A stretch of DNA of 19,275 bases from Clostridiales bacterium UBA5446 (GCA_002427465.1 DIRC01000049.1:411-19685), one strand, 5' to 3'. Positions 1-6,808 are shown, counted from the first letter of the stretch. The notes: a model not told the origin generated them from the letters alone. Numbers and translations: made by a program.

Positions 1-628
1 CATGGGGAGCGTGGATTGAAATATAAGGGGGGTTATCTAGTGAACTATGGCGTGTAGTCGCTCCCCGCATGGGGAGCGTGGATTGAAATTTGCTGTCCCC
101 GAAGTAGACGTTTTCAGCGACGAGTCGCTCCCCGCATGGGGAGCGTGGATTGAAATCCTTTGACGCCGAACAGGGCGCGGAAAACATCAGCGTCGCTCCC
201 CGCATGGTGGGCGTGGATTGAAATCTACTTAATTATTTTTAGAAGCCGGATGATCATGGTCGCTCCCCGCATGGTGGGCGTGGATTGAAATTATGCCTGG
301 GAGATCGCCAACGTCAAGATGCTGGAGTCGCTCCCCGCATGGTGGGCGTGGATTGAAATAGCCTGAAAGTTATAAGAAGATCCAGATTTATAAAGTCGCT
401 CCCCGCATGGGGAGCGTGGATTGAAATACAACGATCCTTTGGACGGCTATTGTTGCGGTAGTCGCTCCCCGCATGGGGAGCGTGGATTGAAATATGCTTA
501 AAAAGTCTAGGAAAATCAATGACTTTTAGTCGCTCCCCGCATGGTGGGCGTGGATTGAAATCAGTCGGCAAACTCGACCAGATACAGCAGCCAGTGTCGC
601 TCCCCCCACGGGGACGGTTTGATGGTCG
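1..628 (+). CRISPR. CRISPR array, type I-C-like repeats, leader-distal end
   Basis: Ten 33-base repeats are visible. The first is cut by the window edge (1-22). Then 57-89, 124-156, 192-224, 259-291, 327-359, 395-427, 461-493, 529-561 and a decayed last copy at 596-628. Nine spacers of 33-35 bases lie between them. The repeat starts GTCGCTCCCC and ends GTGGATTGAAAT, as in type I-C arrays, with an 8-bp stem CGCTCCCC/GGGGAGCG around loop GCAT. Two repeat versions occur: GGGGAGCG (copies 1, 2, 3, 7, 8) and GGTGGGCG (copies 4, 5, 6, 9). The last copy keeps the first 10 bases but has lost the 3' end, so the leader and any cas genes lie to the left, outside the window. The ATTGAAAT end gives the + orientation. 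Spacer targets cannot be judged here. Confidence 0.98.
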
Positions 629-798
629 TCTTTGTGGGGCTCTTAGTGGTGTCAAGTCCAGAATACTCTGCCTGCAGTGATCACCAGTGATTGGCCGGCG
701 GAGTCCATAAATCAAATATGCTGGAACGGCTGAACTTGGCCGCGGCCCGCTGCGCCGGGCCCGCGCCCGAGAAAACGATTTGACTCGGCCAGGACGCT

Positions 799-843
799 AA
801 AAAGTCACAGTTTCCCCCAAAAGGGGTACCTGTGACTTTTTTT
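799..843 (+). terminator. Intrinsic terminator, probably bidirectional
   Basis: Arms AAAAAGTCACAG (799-810) and CTGTGACTTTTT (830-841) form 12 pairs. An inner CCCC/GGGG stem (815-818/823-826) caps the hairpin, and a run of seven T follows. The flanking A-run makes it symmetrical, so it could also stop transcription coming from the right. It separates the CRISPR side from the DUF362 gene. The 170 bases before it (629-798) hold no gene I can support, only a GC-rich imperfect hairpin near 740-768. Confidence 0.85.
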
Positions 844-860
844 ATTCCGACAAATATGAT
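832..860 (+). promoter_or_regulatory. Possible promoter of the DUF362 gene
   Basis: GTGACT (832-837, 4 of 6 to the -35 consensus) and TATGAT (855-860, 5 of 6) are 17 bases apart, upstream of the gene starting at 918. A second TATGAT overlaps at 860-865. The -35 lies inside the terminator arm, which lowers confidence. Confidence 0.35.
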
Positions 861-917
861 ATGATCATACAAAAAGATAAAACCACGCGATATGGGTGAT
901 TTCAGGGAGGACTAAGA

Positions 918-2024
918 ATGGAAAAATCAAAAGTATTCTTTACCAATATGCACACGACCCTACAGGAAAATCTGCCGCAAAAACTCAGGCGCCTCATCCT
1001 GTCAGCCGGCATCGAACAGATCGAATTCGAAAGAAAATATACCGCCATCAAGCTGCATTTCGGCGAACCGGGGAACCTGGCCTTTCTTCGCCCCAACTAC
1101 GCCAGGGTCGTGGCCGACGTGGTTCGGGAACGTAACGGCAAGCCCTTTCTGACCGATTGCAACACCCTTTATGTGGGCGGCAGAAAAAACGCCCTGGATC
1201 ATATCGACGCCGCCTATGGAAACGGGTTTTCTCCGCTGAGTACCGGCTGCCACGTCATTATCGCCGACGGGCTCAAGGGAACCGACGAGGCCCTTGTCCC
1301 CGTTGAACGCGGCGAATATGTAAAAACGGCGAAGATCGGCCGCGCGATTATGGACGCCGACGTGTTCATCTCCCTGACCCATTTCAAGGGCCATCAATCC
1401 ACCGGCTTCGGCGGCACGCTGAAAAACATCGGCATGGGCTGCGGTTCGCGGGCAGGCAAGATGGAAATGCACAGCAGCGGAAAACCCTCCGTCAAACAGA
1501 AAAAATGTATCGGCTGCGGCTGCTGTGCAAAAAACTGCGCTCACAGCGCCATTACGATCACAGACGGGAAGGCGAGCATCAACCATGACAGGTGCGTCGG
1601 CTGCGGCCGGTGCATCGGCGTCTGTCCAATGGACGCCGTGCACCCGGCTTCGGACGAATCCAACGACATCCTGAACCGGAAGATAGCTGAATACGCCTTT
1701 GCCGTCATCCATGGCCGCCCCCACTTCCATATCAGCCTTGTTGTGGACGTATCGCCCAATTGCGACTGCCTCGCCGGAAACGATATCCCCATCGTGCCGG
1801 ATGTGGGCATGTTCGCCTCCTTCGATCCGGTGGCTCTTGATCTGGCCTGCGTCGACGCGGTAAACCGCCAGCCCGTGATCCAAGGCAGCCGGCTAGATAA
1901 GCAGGGCTGCATACATCACGATCATTTCCGGGATGTCCACCCCGATACCGACTGGCGGGTGTCGATAGACCATGCTGTGAAGCTGGGTCTGGGCAGCGAC
2001 GAATATACGCTGATTGAACTATAA
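918..2024 (+). CDS. DUF362 family protein with two [4Fe-4S] ferredoxin motifs
   Basis: A 368-residue cytoplasmic protein with no signal peptide. The N-terminal and central parts match the DUF362 family, with the conserved stretch ISLTHFKGHQSTGFGGTLKN near residues 152-171. A ferredoxin insert follows: C197-x2-C200-x2-C203-x3-C207 and C226-x2-C229-x2-C232-x3-C236, the second followed by Pro as is usual. The first lacks that Pro (CAHSA). DUF362 proteins are Fe-S proteins of unsettled function, often described only as putative oxidoreductase or electron-carrier partners. The start is the ATG with GGGAGG eight bases upstream. The gene is monocistronic and convergent with the hydrogenase at 2096-3601. 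An electron-transfer link to that hydrogenase is possible from proximity but not shown. Confidence 0.9.
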   Translation: MEKSKVFFTNMHTTLQENLPQKLRRLILSAGIEQIEFERKYTAIKLHFGEPGNLAFLRPNYARVVADVVRERNGKPFLTDCNTLYVGGRKNALDHIDAAYGNGFSPLSTGCHVIIADGLKGTDEALVPVERGEYVKTAKIGRAIMDADVFISLTHFKGHQSTGFGGTLKNIGMGCGSRAGKMEMHSSGKPSVKQKKCIGCGCCAKNCAHSAITITDGKASINHDRCVGCGRCIGVCPMDAVHPASDESNDILNRKIAEYAFAVIHGRPHFHISLVVDVSPNCDCLAGNDIPIVPDVGMFASFDPVALDLACVDAVNRQPVIQGSRLDKQGCIHHDHFRDVHPDTDWRVSIDHAVKLGLGSDEYTLIEL

Positions 2025-2029
2025 AACAA

Positions 2030-2057
2030 CCCTCCCGCCTTCAGCGAGGCGGGAGGG
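2030..2057 (-). terminator. Terminator between convergent DUF362 and hydrogenase genes
   Basis: Perfect 10-bp stem CCCTCCCGCC (2030-2039) / GGCGGGAGGG (2048-2057) with an 8-base loop. On the minus strand it is followed by TTGTTTTA, so it best serves the hydrogenase gene. The plus side has no T-run. Confidence 0.8.
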
Positions 2058-2095
2058 CTGCTCCGTCCGGAACGGCGGCTGGGCCGCCTGGCCGG

Positions 2096-3601
2096 TCAGT
2101 CAAGCTTTTCTATAATTTCGCGGTATTCGCTGTCCTGGGAATTTTGCAGCGGCGCCTCCGCCTTATATCGGGCAACGATGGCCTTGGCCTTTTCCGGCGG
2201 AATGATCGTCCCGGCGCCGGCAACGCATCCTCCGGGACAGTTCATGCCCTCCAGAAGATATCCATCGTATTTCCCCGCCTTGGCCAGGGTCATCATCTTC
2301 CGGCACTCTCTCAGGCCGTCTGCGAAAACCATCTTGACCTCCCGGTCGGGGTCCATCCGCGCGATAACGTCCTTGACGGCTTCGGCAACGCCGCCGCCCA
2401 CGGCAAAGCCCCTGCCGCCCGCTGTAGCGTCTGAAAACGGCTTGCCGTCCGGAAGCTCGCTGAAACGGATATCTTTTGCCTCAAACATCCCCTGAAGCTC
2501 CTCAAATGTCAGGACAAAATCCACGTCGCTTCGGATTCTCCTGCGGCTGGCCTCAAGCTTTTTCGCGGCGCAGGGTCCGATGAACACGACTTTGCAGTCA
2601 GGGTATTCTTTTTTCATTAGCCGGGCCGTGTAAACCATAGGCGTAAGCGCCATGGAAATGCAGCCGGCGTATTCCGGAAACAGCTTTTTCACCATTACCG
2701 CCCAGGACGGGCAGCAGGAGGTGGCCATAAATGGCTGTTCAGCAGGCACCTTGCGGATAAAATCCTCCGCCTCGTCAATGGTGCACATATCCGCGCCGAT
2801 GGCGACCTCCACCGTCCGGTCAAACCCCAGCACCTCCATGGCACTGGCCAGCTTTTCCGGCGTGGCGGCCGGGCCGAACTGGCCCACAAAGGCCGGCGCT
2901 ACGATCGCGATAACTTTTCCCTTATTCTTGATGGCCTGAATCACCTGGAAGATCTGTCCCTTATCGACGATCGCGCCGAAGGGGCACTCCACCAGGCACA
3001 TTCCGCAGGATACGCACTTGTCGTAGTCGATCTCGGCCCGGCCATGCTCGTCCATGCCGATGGCGTCCATTCCGCAGGCCTTCTGACAAGGCCTTTCAAG
3101 GAACACAATGGCATTGTACGGGCATGCGGCCTCACATTTCCCGCAGCGGATGCACTTCTGGGGATCTATATAGGATCTGCCGTTAATCGTGGAAATCGCG
3201 TTCTTCGGGCAAACCTTTTTGCAAGACTGCGCCAGACAGTTCTGACAGTGCTCGGTTACCTTGTATTGCTTCGTGGGGCAGGCATTGCAGGCATACGGAA
3301 TAATATTGATCAGCGGCGGCTCATAATATTTTTCGGCTACCGCGCTGTCCTCCACATTATCTGAAATCAGCATATGCTCATGAACGGGCTGAAGCGGCAG
3401 CCCCATGGCCAGGCGGATACGCTCCCCAACTATTGCCCTTTCAAGAAAAATCGACGTGCGATGAACCGCCTGATCGCCCGGCACAATCTTATACGGAAGC
3501 TCCCCAATGCGGGTATAATCCTCACCCTCGTACGCCAGCCGCGCCACCTCGGTAAACACCTTTTTCCTTGTATCGGTAATTAATGACGGAACGCCTCTCA
3601 T
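2096..3601 (-). CDS. [FeFe] hydrogenase, monomeric, group B-like
   Basis: A 501-residue protein with a Cys-rich N-terminal Fe-S region and a C-terminal H-cluster domain. Ferredoxin motifs: C119-x2-C122-x4-C127-x3-C131, C150-x2-C153-x2-C156-x3-C160, C196-x2-C199-x2-C202-x3-C206, with extra Cys at 105, 108, 172 and 176. The three H-cluster signatures are present: L1 TSCCPSW (294-300), L2 GPCAAKKLEA (Cys344), L3 EGMNCPGGC (Cys455, Cys459). All four H-cluster cysteines are kept, so H2 catalysis is expected, probably coupled to ferredoxin. GPC instead of MPC in L2 and the missing GGG after L3 fit Greening group B rather than group A1. The start is the ATG at 3601 with GGGAGG four bases upstream. 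An ATG 36 bases earlier is in frame but has no ribosome site. No maturases are in the window. Confidence 0.93.
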   Translation of the reverse strand: MRGVPSLITDTRKKVFTEVARLAYEGEDYTRIGELPYKIVPGDQAVHRTSIFLERAIVGERIRLAMGLPLQPVHEHMLISDNVEDSAVAEKYYEPPLINIIPYACNACPTKQYKVTEHCQNCLAQSCKKVCPKNAISTINGRSYIDPQKCIRCGKCEAACPYNAIVFLERPCQKACGMDAIGMDEHGRAEIDYDKCVSCGMCLVECPFGAIVDKGQIFQVIQAIKNKGKVIAIVAPAFVGQFGPAATPEKLASAMEVLGFDRTVEVAIGADMCTIDEAEDFIRKVPAEQPFMATSCCPSWAVMVKKLFPEYAGCISMALTPMVYTARLMKKEYPDCKVVFIGPCAAKKLEASRRRIRSDVDFVLTFEELQGMFEAKDIRFSELPDGKPFSDATAGGRGFAVGGGVAEAVKDVIARMDPDREVKMVFADGLRECRKMMTLAKAGKYDGYLLEGMNCPGGCVAGAGTIIPPEKAKAIVARYKAEAPLQNSQDSEYREIIEKLD

Positions 3602-3958
3602 ATTTCCTCCCAAACAAATTCTATTTCTATTCTTCACAAAGTTACCGCGACCCCAATAGGCCCCGGCCCTTGGACGTAAACAGACGATTTTTATAATACC
3701 TGTTTTTTACCCGCTTTTCAAGTCCTTAAATATCTTCCAATTTTCTGCCGGAAATATGCGGATAAACGCCTGTGCTCTTTACCGTTCCGGCAAAAAACCG
3801 TATTTCATCTGCCGACTTGGTTCATAATAAACAATACACGCCATACTTTGACCTGTGCCTTTTCCCCACCCCATGCGAGAATTGAAAAACACGCTTATAC
3901 CGTGCCCGCGCCGCAGTAATGGCGCCGCGGCAAAACCCGACGATAAGGAGGCATCCCT
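3602..3958. other. Divergent intergenic region, hydrogenase / GerMN lipoprotein
   Basis: 357 bases without a gene. The left part holds the minus-strand hydrogenase promoter (3693-3721) and its 5' UTR of roughly 80 bases. The right part ends with the AAGGAGG ribosome site (3945-3951) of the lipoprotein gene. I see no convincing plus-strand promoter, no structured RNA and no small ORF. Confidence 0.6.
3693..3721 (-). promoter_or_regulatory. Sigma-A-type promoter of the hydrogenase gene
   Basis: On the minus strand TTGAAA (3716-3721; 5 of 6 to the -35 consensus) and TATTAT (3693-3698; 5 of 6 to the -10 consensus) are exactly 17 bases apart. The predicted start of transcription is near 3686, about 85 bases ahead of the ATG at 3601. 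Confidence 0.7.
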
Positions 3959-5047
3959 TTGAAAAAACTAATTATGCCGATATGCTTCGCCGTCCTGCTT
4001 TCAGCCCTTTCCGGCTGCGGCGGCAACAAAAATCCGAACACGACGCAAACGCCCGCCCCCGCAACCCCGTCTATGACCGCCGTCCCGTCGGCCACCCCCT
4101 CTGCCGGGAATACCGTTTCGGACTATTTTCCCATTCTCGAAAACGTCCAGTATATTTATCAGGGGGAAGGCAACGAGTATGCCGGCTACGACGTTTTTAT
4201 CGATTATACGGATGATACGAAAATCCAGCAGCGGCTGAACAACGGCGGCACCGTGGTCAGCCGGGTCATTGCGGTAACGGACGAACAGGCTGTCTGCGTC
4301 TATCGCCGGGAGGAGAGCTATTTCCGTGAAAACCACCTGAATAAAACAGACGGCATCCAAGACGTCCTTCTGATGGCGCCCATAGAGGCGGGCGCATCCT
4401 GGGTCCTTGAAGACGGCCTCAAAAGAACCATAACCGATGTTTCCGCAGAGGTCGAGACCCCCTCGGGGACTTATTCCGCCGTTGCCGTTGAAACTGAATA
4501 CGACGGGGGGAAAACCACCTGGTACTACGCCAAGGGCGTCGGCCTGGTCAAAACCGTTTCCAGCGGAGAGGAGGGATACGAGGTACTCTCCGTCCTTTCC
4601 GAGATCCGCAAGGAAACGCCCTTTGTTCAGACCGTCCGCTTTTATTATCCCAATGCCCAAGACGGCAAGATTTATTACAAAGACAAGGAGCTGGGCTTCA
4701 AGACAAATGAAATCACCAGGCTCTCCCTGGAGGAGGCCTACAGGACGGACGTCCCGGACACGCTGCATCCCGTCCTGACCGAAAACACGAAGATAAACAG
4801 CCTGTATCTGAACGACGACGGCTCGGTTTATCTGGATTTGAGCGGCGAATTTCTCACCGAGATGAACGCCGGCTCCGGGCTGGAGGCCATGATCCTTCAA
4901 TGCGTCGCCAACACCTTCGGCTCATACTACGGTACGGACGGAATTATCCTGACGGTGGACGGCAGCCCTTATACTTCGGGCCATATCTCCCTGACAAAAG
5001 GCGAGCTTCTTTCCGTGAATACCGAAGGCGCCGCCGAAATCCCCTGA
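3959..5047 (+). CDS. GerMN-domain lipoprotein
   Basis: A 362-residue secreted lipoprotein. A short signal peptide (KK, then a hydrophobic stretch 4-17) ends in lipobox LSGC with Cys20 as the lipidation site. A Thr/Pro/Ala-rich linker follows (about 21-50). Residues 50-215 are a beta-rich region I do not recognise with certainty. The C-terminal 230-350 matches the GerMN domain (sporulation and germination family), including the hydrophobic stretch around VANTFGSYYGTDGIILTVDG. GerMN proteins act at the cell surface in germination or cell-wall processes, but their biochemical role is poorly defined. The start is TTG at 3959, with AAGGAGG seven bases upstream; no ATG has a comparable site. The gene stands alone; the next gene has its own promoter signals. 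Confidence 0.88.
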   Translation: MKKLIMPICFAVLLSALSGCGGNKNPNTTQTPAPATPSMTAVPSATPSAGNTVSDYFPILENVQYIYQGEGNEYAGYDVFIDYTDDTKIQQRLNNGGTVVSRVIAVTDEQAVCVYRREESYFRENHLNKTDGIQDVLLMAPIEAGASWVLEDGLKRTITDVSAEVETPSGTYSAVAVETEYDGGKTTWYYAKGVGLVKTVSSGEEGYEVLSVLSEIRKETPFVQTVRFYYPNAQDGKIYYKDKELGFKTNEITRLSLEEAYRTDVPDTLHPVLTENTKINSLYLNDDGSVYLDLSGEFLTEMNAGSGLEAMILQCVANTFGSYYGTDGIILTVDGSPYTSGHISLTKGELLSVNTEGAAEIP

Positions 5048-5057
5048 GCCGCCCGGT

Positions 5058-5071
5058 AAACCCCGGGGTTT
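5058..5071. repeat. Perfect 14-bp palindrome after the GerMN gene
   Basis: AAACCCCGGGGTTT, 11 bases after the stop codon. With no loop and only two T after the G-run it is a poor intrinsic terminator. It could be a weak terminator or a protein-binding site for the next gene. The function is uncertain. Confidence 0.5.
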
Positions 5072-5140
5072 GGACAGGCCCGCGCCGTACTTTACAATGT
5101 GTGATATCGTCACGGTTATTCCCCCCAAAGGCTGTATAAT
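5071..5140 (+). promoter_or_regulatory. Promoter region of the DUF6132-like gene
   Basis: A perfect TATAAT lies at 5135-5140, 28 bases before the ATG, but has no good -35. A second candidate further up pairs TGGACA (5071-5076) with TACAAT (5093-5098), 16 bases apart. Either could drive the small gene at 5169. Confidence 0.45.
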
Positions 5141-5168
5141 AAAATCAAAATCAAAGGGGGATTACGTG

Positions 5169-5330
5169 ATGAAATACGTTCTGGGAGCCTTAATAGGCGG
5201 CGTCGTCGGATATTTGGTGCTGTACAGGCTCATCGGCTGCTCCACCGGAGCCTGCCCGATAACGGCCAACCCCTATATTTCAGTCATATACGGCATCATT
5301 ATGGGCCTGCTGGTAGCCGGAAGCGCTTAA
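5169..5330 (+). CDS. DUF6132-like small membrane protein, 53 residues
   Basis: The 53-residue product has two membrane segments (about 3-22 and 35-51) with a short loop LIGCSTGACPITANPY carrying two Cys (24 and 29). This Gly-Cys-Ser-x-Gly-x-Cys-Pro-Ile-Thr-x-Asn-Pro signature is what I know from the DUF6132 family, a small, uncharacterised inner-membrane family. The two Cys could be a redox pair or metal ligands; this is inference. GGGGG at 5156-5160 fits either the GTG at 5166 or the ATG at 5169; I chose ATG. It is single-gene, with its own TATAAT upstream and a terminator at 5419. Confidence 0.8.
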   Translation: MKYVLGALIGGVVGYLVLYRLIGCSTGACPITANPYISVIYGIIMGLLVAGSA

Positions 5331-5418
5331 TTGCCGGCGCACCGGTCGGTTTGGGAATATTCCCGGCCGATCCCCGGCATTGCCGGAATGCATACCGATA
5401 CTCAGGCTGGAAAACGGA

Positions 5419-5456
5419 GCGCCCGCCGGTTTTAAGGCGGGCGTTCTGTTTTTTTG
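5419..5456 (+). terminator. Intrinsic terminator after the DUF6132-like gene
   Basis: Stem CGCCCGCC (5420-5427) / GGCGGGCG (5436-5443), loop GGTTTTAA, then TTCTGTTTTTTT. It isolates the following methionine operon leader from upstream read-through. Confidence 0.9.
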
Positions 5457-5521
5457 ATGCTTTTTGGCATTTCCCCCCGAAATATGGACAAGCCCGCGTT
5501 GAAAAAAATAGTGATTTTGAC

Positions 5522-5550
5522 TTGACATGGGAGATGATGGGTGTTAACAT
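5522..5550 (+). promoter_or_regulatory. Promoter of the met leader-metNIQ operon
   Basis: Perfect TTGACA (5522-5527), a 17-base spacer and TAACAT (5545-5550, 4 of 6). The predicted transcript starts near 5557, about ten bases before the ribosome site of the leader ORF. This leaves no room for a riboswitch aptamer upstream of the leader peptide. Confidence 0.75.
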
Positions 5551-5580
5551 ATCTAAAAAACCTACGAAAGGGGAAGCATT

Positions 5581-5703
5581 TTGAAAAATCCGGGCCAGGC
5601 CGTTTTCATGATGGATATGTGCATGCCCATGTGCGAGATGTACATGTGCATGTCTTGCCGCGCCCTGATTCCGAAATACTTTCCGCTCAGATACAACGTG
5701 TAA
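5581..5703 (+). CDS. Met/Cys-rich leader peptide of metNIQ (40 residues)
   Basis: Too short for ordinary gene calling. TTG start at 5581, with GAAAGGGG (5566-5573) seven bases upstream, 40 codons, TAA at 5701-5703. Residues 10-24 read MMDMCMPMCEMYMCM: eight Met in fifteen residues, with Cys at 14, 18, 23 and 26. The following 16 residues are ordinary. The ORF sits between a perfect -35 promoter and a terminator, directly ahead of the methionine importer, exactly where a trp-type attenuator leader would be. Shortage of charged Met-tRNA (or Cys-tRNA) should stall ribosomes at 5608-5660. Alternative: a tiny metal-binding peptide, since Met/Cys clusters also bind copper. The ORF and its site are seen directly; the attenuation role is inferred. 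Confidence 0.8.
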   Translation: MKNPGQAVFMMDMCMPMCEMYMCMSCRALIPKYFPLRYNV

Positions 5704-5740
5704 CAGCCGCGGTTTTTGTCCGCGTGAGCAAAGCAGGAAG
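5680..5740 (+). promoter_or_regulatory. Candidate antiterminator fold competing with the met terminator
   Basis: TTTCC-GCTCA (5680-5689), inside the last codons of the leader ORF, can pair with TGAGC (5725-5729) and GGAAG (5736-5740). This gives 5 plus 5 pairs (one G-T) separated by a six-base bulge. It encloses a CCGCGG/CCGCG hairpin (5707-5724). GGAAG is also the 5' arm of the terminator at 5730-5759, so the two folds exclude each other. A ribosome at the stop codon would cover 5680-5689 and favour the terminator; one stalled at the Met codons would leave it free. Pairing was checked by eye, with no energy calculation. Confidence 0.55.
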
Positions 5741-5764
5741 TTTTCGGGCTTCCTGCTTTTTGTT
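5730..5764 (+). terminator. Attenuator terminator upstream of metN
   Basis: Perfect 11-bp stem AAAGCAGGAAG (5730-5740) / CTTCCTGCTTT (5749-5759), loop TTTTCGGG, then TTTTTGTTT. It lies 27 bases after the leader stop codon and 40 bases before the metN start, within the presumed operon transcript, so it must be conditional for metN to be expressed from the 5522 promoter. Confidence 0.9.
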
Positions 5765-5803
5765 TCCTCAAAATGCACTGTTCATTAAAAAGAGGCGAAT
5801 GTA

Positions 5804-6808
5804 TTGATAGAATTGCGCAATATTTCAAAAACCTATACGGACGGCGAAACTTCCGTAGAAGCCGTCCGTGATGTGAACCTGACCATAGGGGACGGCGAAA
5901 TCTTCGGCATTATCGGACTGTCGGGCGCTGGAAAATCCACCCTTGTCCGCTGCATCAACTACCTGGAACGCCCCACCTCCGGAGAGGTCGTTGTGGACGG
6001 TGTGGCGCTCGGCTCGCTCTCCAGGCGGCAGCTTCTGGTCAAGCGCCGGGAGATGTCGATGATCTTTCAGGGCTTCAACCTGCTGGAGCAGCGCACGGCT
6101 CTTCGCAACGTCTGCTATCCGCTGGAAATCGCCGGCGTGAATCGGGCGGCGGCAAAGGAGAAAGCCCTGGAGCTTTTGAGTCTGGTGGGCCTTTCAGACA
6201 AGGCCGGCGCCTATCCCGCGCAGCTCTCCGGCGGCCAGCAGCAGCGTGTCGCCATCGCCAGAGCTCTGGCCTCCGATCCCAGGGTGCTCCTGTGCGACGA
6301 GGCCACAAGCGCCCTAGACCCGAACACCACCCGCTCTATTCTGGAGCTTTTGCAGAGCATCAACCGCACCCTGGGCGTCACCATAATCGTCATCACCCAC
6401 GAAATGCGGGTCATCGAGCAGATATGCAGCCGGGTGGCGGTCATGGATTCAAGCCAGGTCGTAGAAACCGGCCCCGTACGGGATGTGTTCCTCTCACCGA
6501 AATCCAGCACGGCCAAGGACCTGATCCTCCCCAAAAGCGGCACGGTGGAAAGTATGAACGGCAGGCGCGGGCTTCGCCTGATCTTCGACGGCCAGTCCGC
6601 TTTTGAGCCGATCATTTCCAATCTGACACTGGAATGCAATACGCCGGTGAACATTCTTATCGCCAATACCAAAAGCATCGAGGGCCGCGCCTATGGACAG
6701 ATGATCCTTCAGCTTCCCGGGGACAGCGCCTCAGTTGCGATGATCACAGATTATTTGGACAAAAGGCATGTCCATTGGGAGGAGGTTGATATCAATGCTG
6801 AACAGTAA
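5804..6808 (+). CDS. metN: Methionine ABC transporter ATP-binding protein MetN
   Basis: A 334-residue cytoplasmic ATPase that powers import of methionine through MetI. Walker A GLSGAGKST (38-46), Q-loop near IFQG (87-90), signature LSGGQQQ (141-147), Walker B VLLCDEATS (161-169) and a switch His in ITHE. Residues about 260-334 form the NIL domain, the C-terminal regulatory domain typical of MetN that binds methionine and inhibits transport when the cell is full. Length is as usual for the family. The start is TTG at 5804 behind AGAGGCG; the ATG at 5799 stops after two codons. First gene after the attenuator; overlaps metI by 14 bases. Confidence 0.96.
   Translation: MIELRNISKTYTDGETSVEAVRDVNLTIGDGEIFGIIGLSGAGKSTLVRCINYLERPTSGEVVVDGVALGSLSRRQLLVKRREMSMIFQGFNLLEQRTALRNVCYPLEIAGVNRAAAKEKALELLSLVGLSDKAGAYPAQLSGGQQQRVAIARALASDPRVLLCDEATSALDPNTTRSILELLQSINRTLGVTIIVITHEMRVIEQICSRVAVMDSSQVVETGPVRDVFLSPKSSTAKDLILPKSGTVESMNGRRGLRLIFDGQSAFEPIISNLTLECNTPVNILIANTKSIEGRAYGQMILQLPGDSASVAMITDYLDKRHVHWEEVDINAEQ

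Noticed and set aside
314..715. Minus-strand 133-codon ORF across the CRISPR array
   Set aside because: Its peptide repeats HAPHAGSD-like units because it is a translation of CRISPR repeats; there is no ribosome site. A well-known kind of false gene.
739..768. GC-rich imperfect hairpin after the CRISPR array as a terminator
   Set aside because: The arms need a bulge and no T-run follows; the well-formed terminator is at 799-843.
1002..1883. 293-codon minus-strand ORF inside the DUF362 gene
   Set aside because: Antisense to a gene with clear ferredoxin motifs and a ribosome site; the frame is open only because of GC-rich codon use.
2096..3637. Longer hydrogenase start at 3637
   Set aside because: The ATG at 3601 has GGGAGG at the right distance; the upstream ATG has none, and the added 12 residues look like translated leader.
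4001..4900. 299-codon minus-strand ORF inside the GerMN lipoprotein gene
   Set aside because: The plus strand has the signal peptide, lipobox and ribosome site; the antisense product has no recognisable domain.
5557..5764. SAM riboswitch or Met T-box upstream of metN
   Set aside because: No S-box core sequence, no T-box AGGGUGGNACCGCG-like element, and the predicted 5' UTR before the leader ORF is only about 10 bases before its ribosome site.
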